Source: Corynebacterium occultum
Lineage (GTDB): Bacteria; Actinomycetota; Actinomycetes; Mycobacteriales; Mycobacteriaceae
Direction of reading: 5' to 3'
Length of the DNA: 64,000 nucleotides
Assembly: GCF_009734425.1 (NCBI RefSeq)
Contig: NZ_CP046455.1
Span: 1,860,001 to 1,924,000 of the forward strand
In this document: piece after piece, positions 19,739-27,874 of the stretch
How the letters are laid out: each line of letters opens with the position of its first letter
How positions within the stretch are numbered: the stretch's first letter is position 1
Made by a program: the position numbers and the translations under genes
The notes under the pieces: model-generated
What the model was told of the DNA's origin: nothing
Seen by the model: only the letters and a program-made list of their open reading frames with translations
The model's database searches: none

Positions 19739-20950
19739 TCAGCCGAAGAGCCTGATGGGATTGACCACATCGGCGACGATGATGACCGAACCCAGGCCGA
19801 GCATCAGCGCCGCCACCGCCATGGTGATCGGCATCAGCTTGGTGTAGTCGGCCGGGCCGCCAGCCGGCAGGCCACGCAGTCGGCGGAAGAAATCACGGAT
19901 CTTCTCATAGAGGACGACGGCGATATGGCCGCCGTCCAGCGGCGGCAGCGGAACGATGTTGAACAGTGCCAGGAAGAAGTTCAGGCTGGCCAGCATCATG
20001 AAGAACATCGACCACAGGGAGCGTTCGACAAGCTCGCCACCGACCCGGGAGGCGCCGACCACACTCATCGGCCCCTCCATGTCGCGTTCAGCACCGAAGA
20101 TGGAGGCCACCACCCCGGGGATCTTCGCGGGCATCGCAAAGAGCGCGTCGACGGTGGCATCCAGGGTCTGCCCGGTGAACCTGGCGGTGGCCGGGACCGC
20201 CTCCAGGGGACCGAACTGCTTGATCGCATCCACCACAGGTGCGTTGGACAGGCCGATGGCACCGGCTGCCACCATCTCACCCTGCGGGTTCAGCCGTTCC
20301 ACAGCGGCCACCTGGATATCGATGTCCCGGATCTGTCCCTCCCGGTCCACGGTCAGGGTGACGGTCTCCCCGGGCATCCCCAGGACAGTGTCACGCAGTT
20401 CGGTGAAGGTCGCCAGCTCCTCACCGTCAAGGGTGAGAATGCGGTCACCAGGCAGGACCCCCGCGTCACCGGCGGGGCCCACACCACTGCAGTCGGCCAC
20501 TTCGGTCTGGCTGATCTGATCCGAGACACACAGGGTCTTCCCGACCTTCGGGGTGGTGTCGGCATAGGGGTTGGGGATACCGGAGAACACCGCCACCAGA
20601 TAGAGGATCATGAAGCCGACCACGACATTCATGAACACCCCGCCGAGCAGCACGATCACCCTCTGCCACCAGGGCTTGTTCACCATGGCGTGGGGGGCTT
20701 CCTCCGGGGTGACCTCATCCTGGGCGGTCATGCCCGCGATATCACAGAAGCCACCCAGCGGAACGGCGTTGAGTCCGTACTCCGTCTGTCCTTTACGGAT
20801 GGACCAGACCTTCGGCCCGAAACCGATGAAGTAGCGCCGCACCCGCATACCGAAGGCACGTGCGGTGAGCAGGTGTCCCAATTCATGCAACGCAATGGTC
20901 ACCGCGATACCCAGTGCGAACAATAGGACGCCAAGCAGGTATGCCGCCAC
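19739..20950 (-). CDS. rip1: Site-2 intramembrane metalloprotease (RseP/Rip1 family)
   Basis: Membrane-embedded zinc protease that performs the second cut in regulated intramembrane proteolysis, often of anti-sigma factors. The 403-residue protein has the zinc motif HELGH in the first helix (ALHELGHLLTARAFG), a PDZ domain (about residues 135-200, with GPAGDAGVLPGDRILTLDG), and the third metal ligand in LPPLDGGHIAV near the C terminus. Mycobacterial Rip1 sits in the same dxr-rip-ispG order (knowledge), which supports the call. The GTG start follows AGGAGAGTGGC. Its substrates here are unknown. Confidence 0.93.
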   Translation of the reverse strand: MAAYLLGVLLFALGIAVTIALHELGHLLTARAFGMRVRRYFIGFGPKVWSIRKGQTEYGLNAVPLGGFCDIAGMTAQDEVTPEEAPHAMVNKPWWQRVIVLLGGVFMNVVVGFMILYLVAVFSGIPNPYADTTPKVGKTLCVSDQISQTEVADCSGVGPAGDAGVLPGDRILTLDGEELATFTELRDTVLGMPGETVTLTVDREGQIRDIDIQVAAVERLNPQGEMVAAGAIGLSNAPVVDAIKQFGPLEAVPATARFTGQTLDATVDALFAMPAKIPGVVASIFGAERDMEGPMSVVGASRVGGELVERSLWSMFFMMLASLNFFLALFNIVPLPPLDGGHIAVVLYEKIRDFFRRLRGLPAGGPADYTKLMPITMAVAALMLGLGSVIIVADVVNPIRLFG

Positions 20951-21004
20951 GCCACTCTCCTAGCCTATTTATTTGGTGTTTAAAGCTTCTCTGGCCGGAA
21001 TCCG

Positions 21005-22168
21005 CTAGCGGCCGCGCTGGTCCACGAGCTGATTCGCCCGCACCCGCGCCTCCGCCTCAGTGGCCAGAATGTCATCGACGCTTGAGGGTACACCAGCAAA
21101 CTGTGAAGCTGATTCGAGGACTTCAGCGACGATGTCCACGATCTCGGGGAAGTGAATTCGGCCCCCGAGGAAGGCTGCCGCGGCCTCTTCATTGGCGGCA
21201 TTGTAGACCGCCGGGAAAGTCCCACCGCGGGTGGCGACGTCGCGGGCGAGCTGCACCGCGGGGAAGGCGGCGTCATCAAGCGGCTCAAAACGCCAGTCAT
21301 GGGCATGGCTGAAATCCAGTGCGGGTTGAGCGCCTGCCACCCTGGCAGGCCAGGCCAGGGCATGGGCGATCGGCAGTTTCATCGAGGGCGGGGAAGCCTG
21401 GGCGATGGTGCCGCCATCGGTGAAGGTGACCATGGAGTGAATGATCGACTGGGGGTGCACTGTGACATCAACACGCTCCGCGGGGATGGCGAAGAGCAGG
21501 GTCGCCTCGATCAGCTCCAACCCCTTGTTAACCAGGGTGGCGGAGTTGAGGGTGTTCATCTGACCCATTGACCAGGTCGGGTGGGCAGCCGCCTGCTCCG
21601 GGGTGACCTCCCACATCTGCTCCCGGGTCCAGCCCCGGAAAGGCCCACCGGAGGCGGTGAGCACCAGGCGCGCCACCTCCTCCGTGCTGCCGGAACGCAG
21701 GCACTGCGCCATGGCGGAATGCTCGGAATCCACTGGGATCAGCTGTCCGGGTCGGACCTTCGACATCACCAGATCACCCCCGGCGACCAGCGACTCCTTA
21801 TTCGCCAGGGCCAGTACTTCCCCCGCCTCGATGGCTGCCAGGGTGGCGGCCAGACCGAGGGAACCGACCAGCGCATTGAGCACCGTATCGGCCGGGATCT
21901 CCGTGACCAGCTGCGCCGCGGCACCGGCACCGGAAATGACCGGGCCCCCGAGAGCTGCTGAGACCTGCGCTGCAGCAGACTCGCCCGCCACCGCAACCTG
22001 CCCGGGACCAAGCCCGAGGGCCCAGGCCTGGCGGATGATGAGTTCGGGGTCGGCTCCCCCGGCCGCGATGCCGACGACATTGAACTTATCGGGATTATCG
22101 GCGATGACCTCAAGGGCCTGAGTGCCGATGGAACCGGTGGAACCGAGAATCAGGATGCGCTTGCTCAC
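21005..22168 (-). CDS. dxr: 1-deoxy-D-xylulose-5-phosphate reductoisomerase
   Basis: NADPH- and metal-dependent enzyme forming MEP from DXP, the committed step of bacterial isoprenoid synthesis and the target of fosmidomycin. The 387-residue protein shows the NADPH motif [15 protein letters not shown], the substrate and metal site [20 protein letters not shown] and [10 protein letters not shown], and the later [13 protein letters not shown]. The GTG start at 22168 follows GAGGGG. It opens the dxr-rip-ispG cluster. Confidence 0.97.
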   Translation of the reverse strand: MSKRILILGSTGSIGTQALEVIADNPDKFNVVGIAAGGADPELIIRQAWALGLGPGQVAVAGESAAAQVSAALGGPVISGAGAAAQLVTEIPADTVLNALVGSLGLAATLAAIEAGEVLALANKESLVAGGDLVMSKVRPGQLIPVDSEHSAMAQCLRSGSTEEVARLVLTASGGPFRGWTREQMWEVTPEQAAAHPTWSMGQMNTLNSATLVNKGLELIEATLLFAIPAERVDVTVHPQSIIHSMVTFTDGGTIAQASPPSMKLPIAHALAWPARVAGAQPALDFSHAHDWRFEPLDDAAFPAVQLARDVATRGGTFPAVYNAANEEAAAAFLGGRIHFPEIVDIVAEVLESASQFAGVPSSVDDILATEAEARVRANQLVDQRGR

Positions 22169-22304
22169 CCCCTCATTCTTGCACCTGCCCCGGAGACGGG
22201 TGCGCTTCGGCCCTTTGGGGGTGTCTTTATCGCGTCACCCATGGGAATGTGCAAAGATATGGGTTAAGTGTTTTGTACGAAAAGCCCTGGCCTCCCTTTG
22301 GAAT

Positions 22305-22326
22305 GCTGATGAAATACCTCATCAGC
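22305..22326 (+). repeat. Perfect inverted repeat upstream of the DUF2631 gene
   Basis: GCTGATGA and TCATCAGC flank a 6-nt spacer and end about 8 nt before the AGGGAGG ribosome binding site. It could be an operator or a leader hairpin that affects translation. Which one cannot be decided from sequence. Confidence 0.5.
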
Positions 22327-22345
22327 GGACCTTAGGGAGGCACGT

Positions 22346-22801
22346 ATGAAGGAGATGAACGTGGCTGGTTCCCACGAAATCGCGCCCGAGGTTCACAACG
22401 GCGTATCCACCCTCGATGAGCCTTCGGCTGCCTGGGGTTGGCATGGTCTGAGCAAGACTTCCGTCCAGATCGCCGGCTGGGTGTCGGTGCTCTTCCTCTT
22501 GGGCTACAACTTCGGCAACCACGAGGGTCATGTCGAGACCATCTGGCTGCTGTCCCTGGCTGCGATCATCGCCATCGGCCTGCTGATCCACCTCTTCGAG
22601 CCCAAGGGCAACCAGGTCCGCACCGTGACTGCCCGGAACAAGCCGGTCGGCCACAAGGAGCCGGACTGGAACTACGAGCAGGCCACCCTCTCCGGTGTCT
22701 ACGCTGAGCTGAGCGATTCCCAGCTGCGTTCCCTGAACATCGACCCGGAGAGCGTGAAGCACCTGCGCGTACTGCCGGAAAACCAGAAGTCGGTCAACTA
22801 A
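22346..22801 (+). CDS. DUF2631 membrane protein
   Basis: A 151-residue protein with two membrane segments, VQIAGWVSVLFLLGYNFG and TIWLLSLAAIIAIGLLIHLF, followed by a cytoplasmic tail of about 70 polar residues. It matches the small actinobacterial DUF2631 family, whose function is unknown to me. GGAGGCACGT precedes the ATG at 22346. In related genomes it stands beside dxr, as here. A strong terminator follows at once, so it is monocistronic. Confidence 0.8.
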   Translation: MKEMNVAGSHEIAPEVHNGVSTLDEPSAAWGWHGLSKTSVQIAGWVSVLFLLGYNFGNHEGHVETIWLLSLAAIIAIGLLIHLFEPKGNQVRTVTARNKPVGHKEPDWNYEQATLSGVYAELSDSQLRSLNIDPESVKHLRVLPENQKSVN

Positions 22802-22840
22802 AAAGACCGGCGGCTCCCTCCGCTGCAGTACTCCCTACAC

Positions 22841-22878
22841 AGAACACCCTCCCGGAGAATTCCCCGGGAGGGTGTTCT
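22841..22878 (+). terminator. Terminator hairpin of the DUF2631 gene
   Basis: A perfect 15-bp stem, AGAACACCCTCCCGG with its reverse complement, around an 8-nt loop. The following T-run is weak (GCTGCGTTC), but stem strength and placement 40 bp after the stop codon fit a terminator. Confidence 0.7.
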
Positions 22879-22899
22879 GCTGCGTTCAGCACCTCAGGG

Positions 22900-22916
22900 A
22901 GTGATGTTGCAAACTC
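22900..22916 (+). repeat. Solo terminal-repeat remnant of an IS6-family element
   Basis: GTGATGTTGCAAACT differs at one position from the reverse complement of the right end of the decayed element at 28699-28712 plus its next bases (GTGCTGTTGCAAACT). No transposase follows, so this looks like a leftover end. It marks the left edge of the accessory segment. Confidence 0.45.
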
Positions 22917-22942
22917 CGGGTTAAGGGAAAAAATGTGTGCTT

Positions 22943-23095
22943 TTAACGGTTCCGATTCCTAGCCCAGCCAGCATCAACACCGACATCTTGTGTCCAGAAC
23001 TCCACAAAACCCACCAACACACGAATATCCCACACCTCATCAGCAGCCCGGGTGATTTCCTCGTTGGTGAGGGCAATCTTCGGAGCTGTGACCAT
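22943..23095 (-). CDS. Possible 50-residue hypothetical protein
   Basis: An ATG at 23095 opens a 50-residue frame beginning MVTAPKIALTNEEITRAADE and ending in ARNRNR. The first half is a polar predicted helix and the middle is aromatic (VGFVEFWTQ). No ribosome binding site or family is recognised. It lies between a stray IS end and a broken crcB, so it may be the remnant of a longer gene. Confidence 0.3.
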   Translation of the reverse strand: MVTAPKIALTNEEITRAADEVWDIRVLVGFVEFWTQDVGVDAGWARNRNR

Positions 23096-23282
23096 AGTTC
23101 AAAAGTCAACAACCCCGGTGAAACAAATCAGTGGTCAAACACGCTTATCAGGAAGCTTTTGTTTTGGGAGAGCTATACCTGCCCCGACCGTGCTGTGCAG
23201 GCACTCATCGGGAACCGCGATCTCCCTCTACGCGCTCAGCCGTGGTCTACAGATGGTGGGTTTGGCTCTGTGGGAGGGGCCA

Positions 23283-23660
23283 TTAGCACCGGATGAGGCT
23301 GGGTGGAAAGACTGGACGGACTGCCCCCATGAATCCTGTTCCTGCGCTAAGACCGATCATCACAGAGCGGTTCCCACCCGGATTGTGTCGTACCACCGCC
23401 TCAAGGATGACTCCGAGCATAAAAGCGCCACCGATATTGATCAAGAGCGTCGGAAGCGGCCAACCACCCGGTGTGGGAAGGATTGAATCCAGACCGTACC
23501 GGGCCAGAGTGCCGAAGACACCGCCGACAAAGACGACAACGACATACCGCGTTTGGCGATAGGTAGGACGCGGAGATCTGTCTTTCCGCTGGGCACTACC
23601 GGATCCACCGACCCTTGCCGAGTCAGGTTCTTGTCTCGGGTGGTGATTGATGTCGGACAT
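23283..23660 (-). pseudogene. crcB: Truncated fluoride channel gene crcB (Fluc)
   Basis: Encodes the first three of four membrane helices of a CrcB/Fluc fluoride exporter: VVVVFVGGVFGTLARYGLDS, then the conserved PTLLINIGGAFMLGVILEAV, then MIGLSAGTGFMGA. Right after GTGFMGA, where the family continues with the essential F-T-T-x-S-T-F segment and helix 4, the sequence becomes unrelated (VRPVFPPSLIRC) and stops. The 3' part is missing from all frames I checked down to 22900. The 5' end is intact: ATG at 23660 with AGGTGG before it and a fluoride riboswitch upstream. The product is very probably not a working channel. Confidence 0.75.
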
Positions 23661-23685
23661 AATCCACCTGTCTGCGTGAGAAATG

Positions 23686-23756
23686 AGACAGAAACCATCA
23701 GCCAGACTATGGCCGGTTCAGGCATTACAGAAGCCTCGGCGGGATCCATCACCACC
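23686..23756 (-). ncRNA. Fluoride riboswitch (crcB motif)
   Basis: Read on the minus strand, the leader contains GGTGATGGATCCCGCC, then a variable stem (GAGGC...GCCTG), then AACCGGCC and GGCTGATGGTTTCTG. These are the conserved blocks of the crcB RNA motif (GG-GAUGG---CCCGCC, AACCG, CUGAUGG-) in correct order and spacing. GGATCC can pair with GGTTTC at 5 of 6 positions to close P1. It ends 25 nt before the crcB start codon, so it could gate either readthrough or translation. A TATAAT box lies just upstream at 23761-23766. Confidence 0.8.
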
Positions 23757-23760
23757 AAGA

Positions 23761-23766
23761 ATTATA
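23761..23766 (-). promoter_or_regulatory. -10 box upstream of the fluoride riboswitch
   Basis: A perfect TATAAT on the minus strand, about 7 nt before the first conserved riboswitch base, placing the transcript start at the 5' end of the aptamer. A weak -35 (TTCCTG) is 17 nt upstream. Confidence 0.6.
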
Positions 23767-23846
23767 CTGCCTTGCCACCCTCTCAGGAAAGAAAAACCAG
23801 GTCCCTCGGGCATGGGCCCGACCCCCGGGAAGTGGATAGAGAGAAG

Positions 23847-25220
23847 TTAACTGCGATTCCCGAAGCGCTGCGGACCTGGGCCGCCGGCCGGGTAGTCCTG
23901 CAGCGGTACTGTGCCGTCTGTGAAACTCGCCAGGATCTGTTCAATGATCCGCCAGCCCTGCTCTGCGGCGTCACCACGCACGCTAAACGTAGGATCGGCA
24001 TCCAGAATGCCGCGAAGTACGCTGCCGTAGGCCGATAAACCCGGCGTAGCCATATCTGACTGGGCGGTCACCCGGGTCATACCGCGTGAATCGAACGGCC
24101 CACCCATGTTGAGTTCAATGGTTAGCTGCTCATCGTCGAACTGCATGCGTAGCACGTTCGCCGGCACCTGTCCCTGGTGTGGAAATTGTGGGTACTCATG
24201 TGGTGGCCTGCGAAACCTGACAACGATCTCCTGGCGAGGATCACCGATGGCCTTACCGGAACGCAGTGTCACCGGCACCCCGTTCCACCGCCAGGTGTCG
24301 ACCTCTACGGTGACCTGCGCGAAGGTTTCAGTGTTATTGGCCGGGTCCACACCGTCCTCGGCGGTGTAGTCCGGCAGATCTTGACCCCCCACGTGACCAG
24401 CGGTATACCGACCGCGCACCACCGAGGTCGCCGGGTCGTCGCCGAATATTTTGGTCGAACGCAGGATATGGGCGGTCAGTGCGGGCAGCTCGACGTGGTC
24501 GAACCTAGCCGGTGGGTCCATCATCACCAATGACATCACCTGCAACAGGTGGGACTGGATCATGTCACGGAAGGCACCGGTGGTGTCATAGAACCCGGCT
24601 CGGCCCTCCAGTCCCAGTGTTTCATCGAAGACAATCTCGATCGATTCCACATGGTCGCGGTTCATCAACGGCTCGAGCATCTGGTTGGCAAAGCGTAGAC
24701 CCACGAAGTTGAGCACCGCCGGCAGACCGAGAAAATGGTCGACGCGGAAGATATGGTCCTCAGACACGAGGCGGGCGACGAGCGCGTTGAGGTGCTTGGC
24801 TGAGTCACGGTCATGACCGATCGGTTTCTCCAGGGCCAGGAATAGGTCCTGGGGTAGCTCGAGCTCAGCCATGACAGCCAGGGCTTTCATCGTCACCTGA
24901 GGCGGAATGGCGAAGTACAGGCACGCGGGGGTCTCGAGCGTGGCCAACAGGGCCGACAGGTCCTGGATACTGGTGACATCGCACTGCACGAACCGGGTGG
25001 TCTGCTGGGTGTAGTCGACAGCTGGCCCGGAAGCATCCACCGAGGCAAAGGCGGGGGTGACGGTATCGGACCAGTTATCGTCGAAGGCTCGATCTGCGCC
25101 GATGACCGTGATGCGCCGTTGTGGTGCCGAGGTCAGTAACGTGCCCAGACCCGGCAAGAGCAGTCGGGAAGCCAGGTCGCCGGTTGCTCCGAGAATGACC
25201 AGGTTCTTTATCCTCTCCAT
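23847..25220 (-). CDS. Glucose-6-phosphate dehydrogenase paralogue with altered active site
   Basis: A 457-residue member of the G6PDH family, shorter than the usual 480-515. Retained: the nucleotide motif GATGDLA (11-17), EKPIG (131-135), Asp161-His162, and the presumed base His224 in DMIQSHLLQ. Changed: the signature normally reading RIDHYLGKE is RVDHFLGLP, so the substrate-binding Lys becomes Leu166 and the next Glu becomes Pro. The main zwf of corynebacteria sits beside tkt, tal and opcA, absent here, so this is a second copy. It may use another sugar phosphate or be inactive. AAGGTG lies 5 nt before the ATG. It is upstream of crcB on the same strand, 186 bp apart. Confidence 0.8.
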   Translation of the reverse strand: MERIKNLVILGATGDLASRLLLPGLGTLLTSAPQRRITVIGADRAFDDNWSDTVTPAFASVDASGPAVDYTQQTTRFVQCDVTSIQDLSALLATLETPACLYFAIPPQVTMKALAVMAELELPQDLFLALEKPIGHDRDSAKHLNALVARLVSEDHIFRVDHFLGLPAVLNFVGLRFANQMLEPLMNRDHVESIEIVFDETLGLEGRAGFYDTTGAFRDMIQSHLLQVMSLVMMDPPARFDHVELPALTAHILRSTKIFGDDPATSVVRGRYTAGHVGGQDLPDYTAEDGVDPANNTETFAQVTVEVDTWRWNGVPVTLRSGKAIGDPRQEIVVRFRRPPHEYPQFPHQGQVPANVLRMQFDDEQLTIELNMGGPFDSRGMTRVTAQSDMATPGLSAYGSVLRGILDADPTFSVRGDAAEQGWRIIEQILASFTDGTVPLQDYPAGGPGPQRFGNRS

Positions 25221-25461
25221 CCTTGCACCTTACTCTTGCCCTTAGTCAGGGTGCCGTCTTCGTATCCTCCGGCGGAAACGTTACGGAGCAGATCCGTGAG
25301 TTACTCCTCGACGGTGGTGATGTGGTGGGACTTGACCCCAAAAATGGGGGCACACCGGAGGGGGCTTTTTAAGGATGAGACACCAACACCCCTGGGAAGC
25401 TAGTGTCACGACCACTGAAAACCCTCTGCTCCCTTACCCCCTCCCTTGGTCTGGGAATGAG

Positions 25462-25492
25462 AAAAACCGCCGCACCCGAAGGTGAGACGGTT
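25462..25492 (-). terminator. Rho-independent terminator of cspA
   Basis: On the minus strand AACCG-TCT-CACC pairs with GGTG-CGG-CGGTT around a TTCG-like loop and is followed by TTTTTCTC. It lies 21 bp after the cspA stop codon. Confidence 0.8.
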
Positions 25493-25513
25493 GTTCTTGA
25501 CTAAGCGATTGGT

Positions 25514-25717
25514 TTAGAGCGGGCGAACCTGCTGGGCCTGCGGGCCCTTAGCGCCCTCGCCGACCTCGAACTCAACCGGCTGGTTCTCCTCGAGGGTGCG
25601 GAAGCCGCCACCCTGGATCTCGGAGTAGTGGACGAAGAGATCAGCGGATCCGTCGGAGGGGGCAATGAAACCAAAGCCCTTCTCGCCGTTGAACCACTTC
25701 ACAGTTCCCTGTGCCAT
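25514..25717 (-). CDS. cspA: Cold-shock protein CspA
   Basis: A 67-residue single cold-shock domain, the usual full length. RNP1 is KGFGFIAP and RNP2 is LFVHYSEI, the two RNA-binding strands. These proteins bind single-stranded RNA and DNA and melt mRNA structure at low temperature or during growth changes. The gene has a long leader with two hairpins (see 25718-25862) and its own terminator, so it is a single unit. The glycine-rich [14 protein letters not shown] loop is typical of the actinobacterial CspA type. Confidence 0.96.
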   Translation of the reverse strand: MAQGTVKWFNGEKGFGFIAPSDGSADLFVHYSEIQGGGFRTLEENQPVEFEVGEGAKGPQAQQVRPL

Positions 25718-25862
25718 ATGTATTACCTTTTTCTTGATGAGGTGATGCTACGTCCGCCAGCATGATTCACTAACGTCCGAGTCGCGGGAACTCCTCGTCC
25801 ACCCTCCACCCCTGCAGGGGTGGAAGAAAACCAGGCGCTCGCATGTGCATCTGTGGCGAGCG
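25718..25862 (-). promoter_or_regulatory. Structured 5' leader of cspA
   Basis: About 145 nt upstream of cspA contain a perfect 20-bp palindrome at 25805-25824 (TCCACCCCTG and its complement) and a second hairpin at 25836-25862 (CGCTCGC/GCGAGCG with a 13-nt loop). Long structured leaders are known for cold-shock genes and can act as RNA thermometers. That function is inferred here; only the repeats are seen. Confidence 0.45.
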
Positions 25863-26352
25863 TTTAGACACTGCGCACAGACACCACGACCAGCACCCAG
25901 TGTGCCATGGATTAAACCTTCGCGATAGTGCTGTTTTCAGAAGCGCCCTCCTGCTGGCTGGCTAGCGACCAGCACCCCGAGGCCACCCCGTGGGATGTAA
26001 GTTCGCGCACAACTGGCGGGACACGCCCGAAGGTGGCGAACTTTGCTGCCCCCGATGGTTGCTCTAGCAAAGATATCGTCTGTCCTTTCCAGAGCGTCAA
26101 TCCCCCCTCTGTCTTCCACCGCCCGCCGGTGGCTCACACTGCGAGCTGGGTGCATCTCCGTTAACATCTTGGCTGCCCCCGCTCCTCTTTATCGAGTGAT
26201 GTGCATCTCGTGGGGAACTTCGCGGCTGGCCCCCTCCTCGGGCCTTCCGATCGAGGACCACACACGTGGTCATTTTAAAACTATTGAACAACAGTTAGAA
26301 ACATGCCTGTCACCGGGCACCACCCCAGCAACCCAGTGAGGATCACACTGAC
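25863..26352. other. Intergenic region between cspA and the phosphatase gene
   Basis: 490 bp without a gene I can support. Short open frames exist on both strands but lack ribosome binding sites and recognisable protein features. The only structured element noticed is the inverted repeat at 26279-26296. The region must hold the cspA promoter (minus) and the phosphatase promoter (plus). Confidence 0.4.
26279..26296 (+). promoter_or_regulatory. Candidate operator upstream of the phosphatase gene
   Basis: AACTATTG-AA-CAACAGTT is an inverted repeat with one mismatch in 8 bp arms, in an AT-rich patch within otherwise GC-rich DNA, 57 nt before the ATG at 26353. A phosphate-response regulator would be a reasonable guess given the gene, but I cannot match the site to a known consensus. 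Confidence 0.35.
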
Positions 26353-27774
26353 ATGACGACCCCCCAGTCCCCCTTCAGCCGCCGCGGTTTTCTGAAAGCC
26401 ACCGGTGTGGCTGGTGCCGCCGCCGCACTCTCTGCACTCATGGGCCAGACCGCACTGGCCGCCGAAGGGCGCCGACACGGCGTGGACACCATGCAAGCAC
26501 CGAACAACGGCGGTTACGGTCCGCTGCAACCGGCCCCCGGCGGGGAACTGCTCCTACCCGCCGGTTTCACCTACGTCGCCTTCGGCCACACCGGCACCCC
26601 GCTCAGTGATGGCACCCCGACCCCAGCCATGCACGACGGTATGGCCGCCTTCCCGGGCAAGAACGGCATGATCAACCTGGTCCGCAATCACGAGAACTCC
26701 CAGGGCACGGCCTTCGGCGATAACCCCTATGACCCCAACGCCGCCGGTGGCACCACCAACCTGGTCTTCGACCCCACCAAGATGGAGCTGGTGGCGGCCT
26801 ACCCCTCGCTGACCGGCACCATCCGCAACTGCGCCGGCGGGCCTACTCCTCATGGCACCTGGCTGACCTGCGAAGAGACCTTCACCGGCCTGGACGTGGA
26901 GACCCCGCACGGCTACGTCTTCGAAGTCCCCGCCGACGCGACCTCCCCGGTCAACCCGGTCCCCATCAAGGAAATGGGGCGTTTCACCCATGAGGCTGTC
27001 GCCATCGATCCAGCCACCGGCATCGTCTACCAGACCGAGGACCGCGGCACCGCCGGCTTCTACCGCTTTATCCCAAATGACCGCCATAACCTGACCGCTG
27101 GCGGCACGCTGCAGATGATGGCCATCAAGAACCAGCCCCAGTACGATACCCGCTTCAGCCAGAAGGCCGGCCACCCACTGTCGGCCGAGTGGGTCGACAT
27201 CAACGATCCGGACCCGGACAGCACCGACACCCTGGCCGTGTTCAAACAGGGCCACGAACAAGGCGGCGCACTTTTCGACCGCCTCGAGGGTGCCTGGTAT
27301 GGCGATGGTTCCATCTACATCAACTCCACCAGCGGTGGCGATGCCGGCCTCGGCCAGGTCTGGCGCTACACCCCGCGCGGCAACCCGGGCAGCGGCAACG
27401 CCCTGTCCTCAGCGATGTCGTCCTCGTCCTCCTCCGTCTCCCAGCCATCCGTGGAGGATCTCGCGAAGACCGGCGGCCAGCTCGAACTGGTCTACGAATC
27501 CACCGACCCGGAGGTGCTCGAGGCCCCCGACAACCTGTGCGTGTCCCCGAACACCGGCGGCCTGGTGCTGTGTGAGGACGGCAGCGGCAAGGACCTGCTG
27601 CGCGGTGTTACCACCGACGGCCAGATCTTCGACCTGACAGAGCTCAACTCCGACAGCACCAGCGAGTTCGCCGGTGCTACCTTCAGTCCCGACGGCAAGA
27701 TCCTGTTCTTTAACGTCCAGACCCCAGGCATCACCTACGCCATCACCGGCCCCTGGGAGAAGGGCGCACTCTAA
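26353..27774 (+). CDS. phoX: Tat-exported PhoX-type phosphatase (DUF839)
   Basis: A 473-residue secreted protein of the PhoX/DUF839 family, calcium- and iron-dependent alkaline phosphatases that release phosphate from organic esters. The N terminus is a twin-arginine signal (SRRGFLKATGVAGAAAALSA, cleavage likely after TALAA near residue 36). The body has family segments such as VRNHENSQGTAFG, HGTWLTCEETFTG, GRFTHEAVAIDPATG, EDRGTAGFYRFIP and APDNLCVSPNTGGLVLCEDG. A serine run (SSAMSSSSSSVSQ) sits near residue 355. GAGGATC lies before the ATG. It stands alone in the accessory segment, upstream of the decayed IS element. The enzymatic role follows from the family only. Confidence 0.85.
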   Translation: MTTPQSPFSRRGFLKATGVAGAAAALSALMGQTALAAEGRRHGVDTMQAPNNGGYGPLQPAPGGELLLPAGFTYVAFGHTGTPLSDGTPTPAMHDGMAAFPGKNGMINLVRNHENSQGTAFGDNPYDPNAAGGTTNLVFDPTKMELVAAYPSLTGTIRNCAGGPTPHGTWLTCEETFTGLDVETPHGYVFEVPADATSPVNPVPIKEMGRFTHEAVAIDPATGIVYQTEDRGTAGFYRFIPNDRHNLTAGGTLQMMAIKNQPQYDTRFSQKAGHPLSAEWVDINDPDPDSTDTLAVFKQGHEQGGALFDRLEGAWYGDGSIYINSTSGGDAGLGQVWRYTPRGNPGSGNALSSAMSSSSSSVSQPSVEDLAKTGGQLELVYESTDPEVLEAPDNLCVSPNTGGLVLCEDGSGKDLLRGVTTDGQIFDLTELNSDSTSEFAGATFSPDGKILFFNVQTPGITYAITGPWEKGAL

Positions 27775-27874
27775 CAGGGCTTTTTCGAGATGGGTGCGCG
27801 TCCGCAGTGCGGGCCGCACCACAAGCGCTGGAGGACACCGTTCTGACATTCGGCGGGTGTGACATAAAAACTCA

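Noticed and set aside
25912-26100. A 62-codon minus-strand frame between cspA and the phosphatase gene
   Set aside because: No ribosome binding site, no recognisable family, and equally long frames occur on the other strand at the same place.
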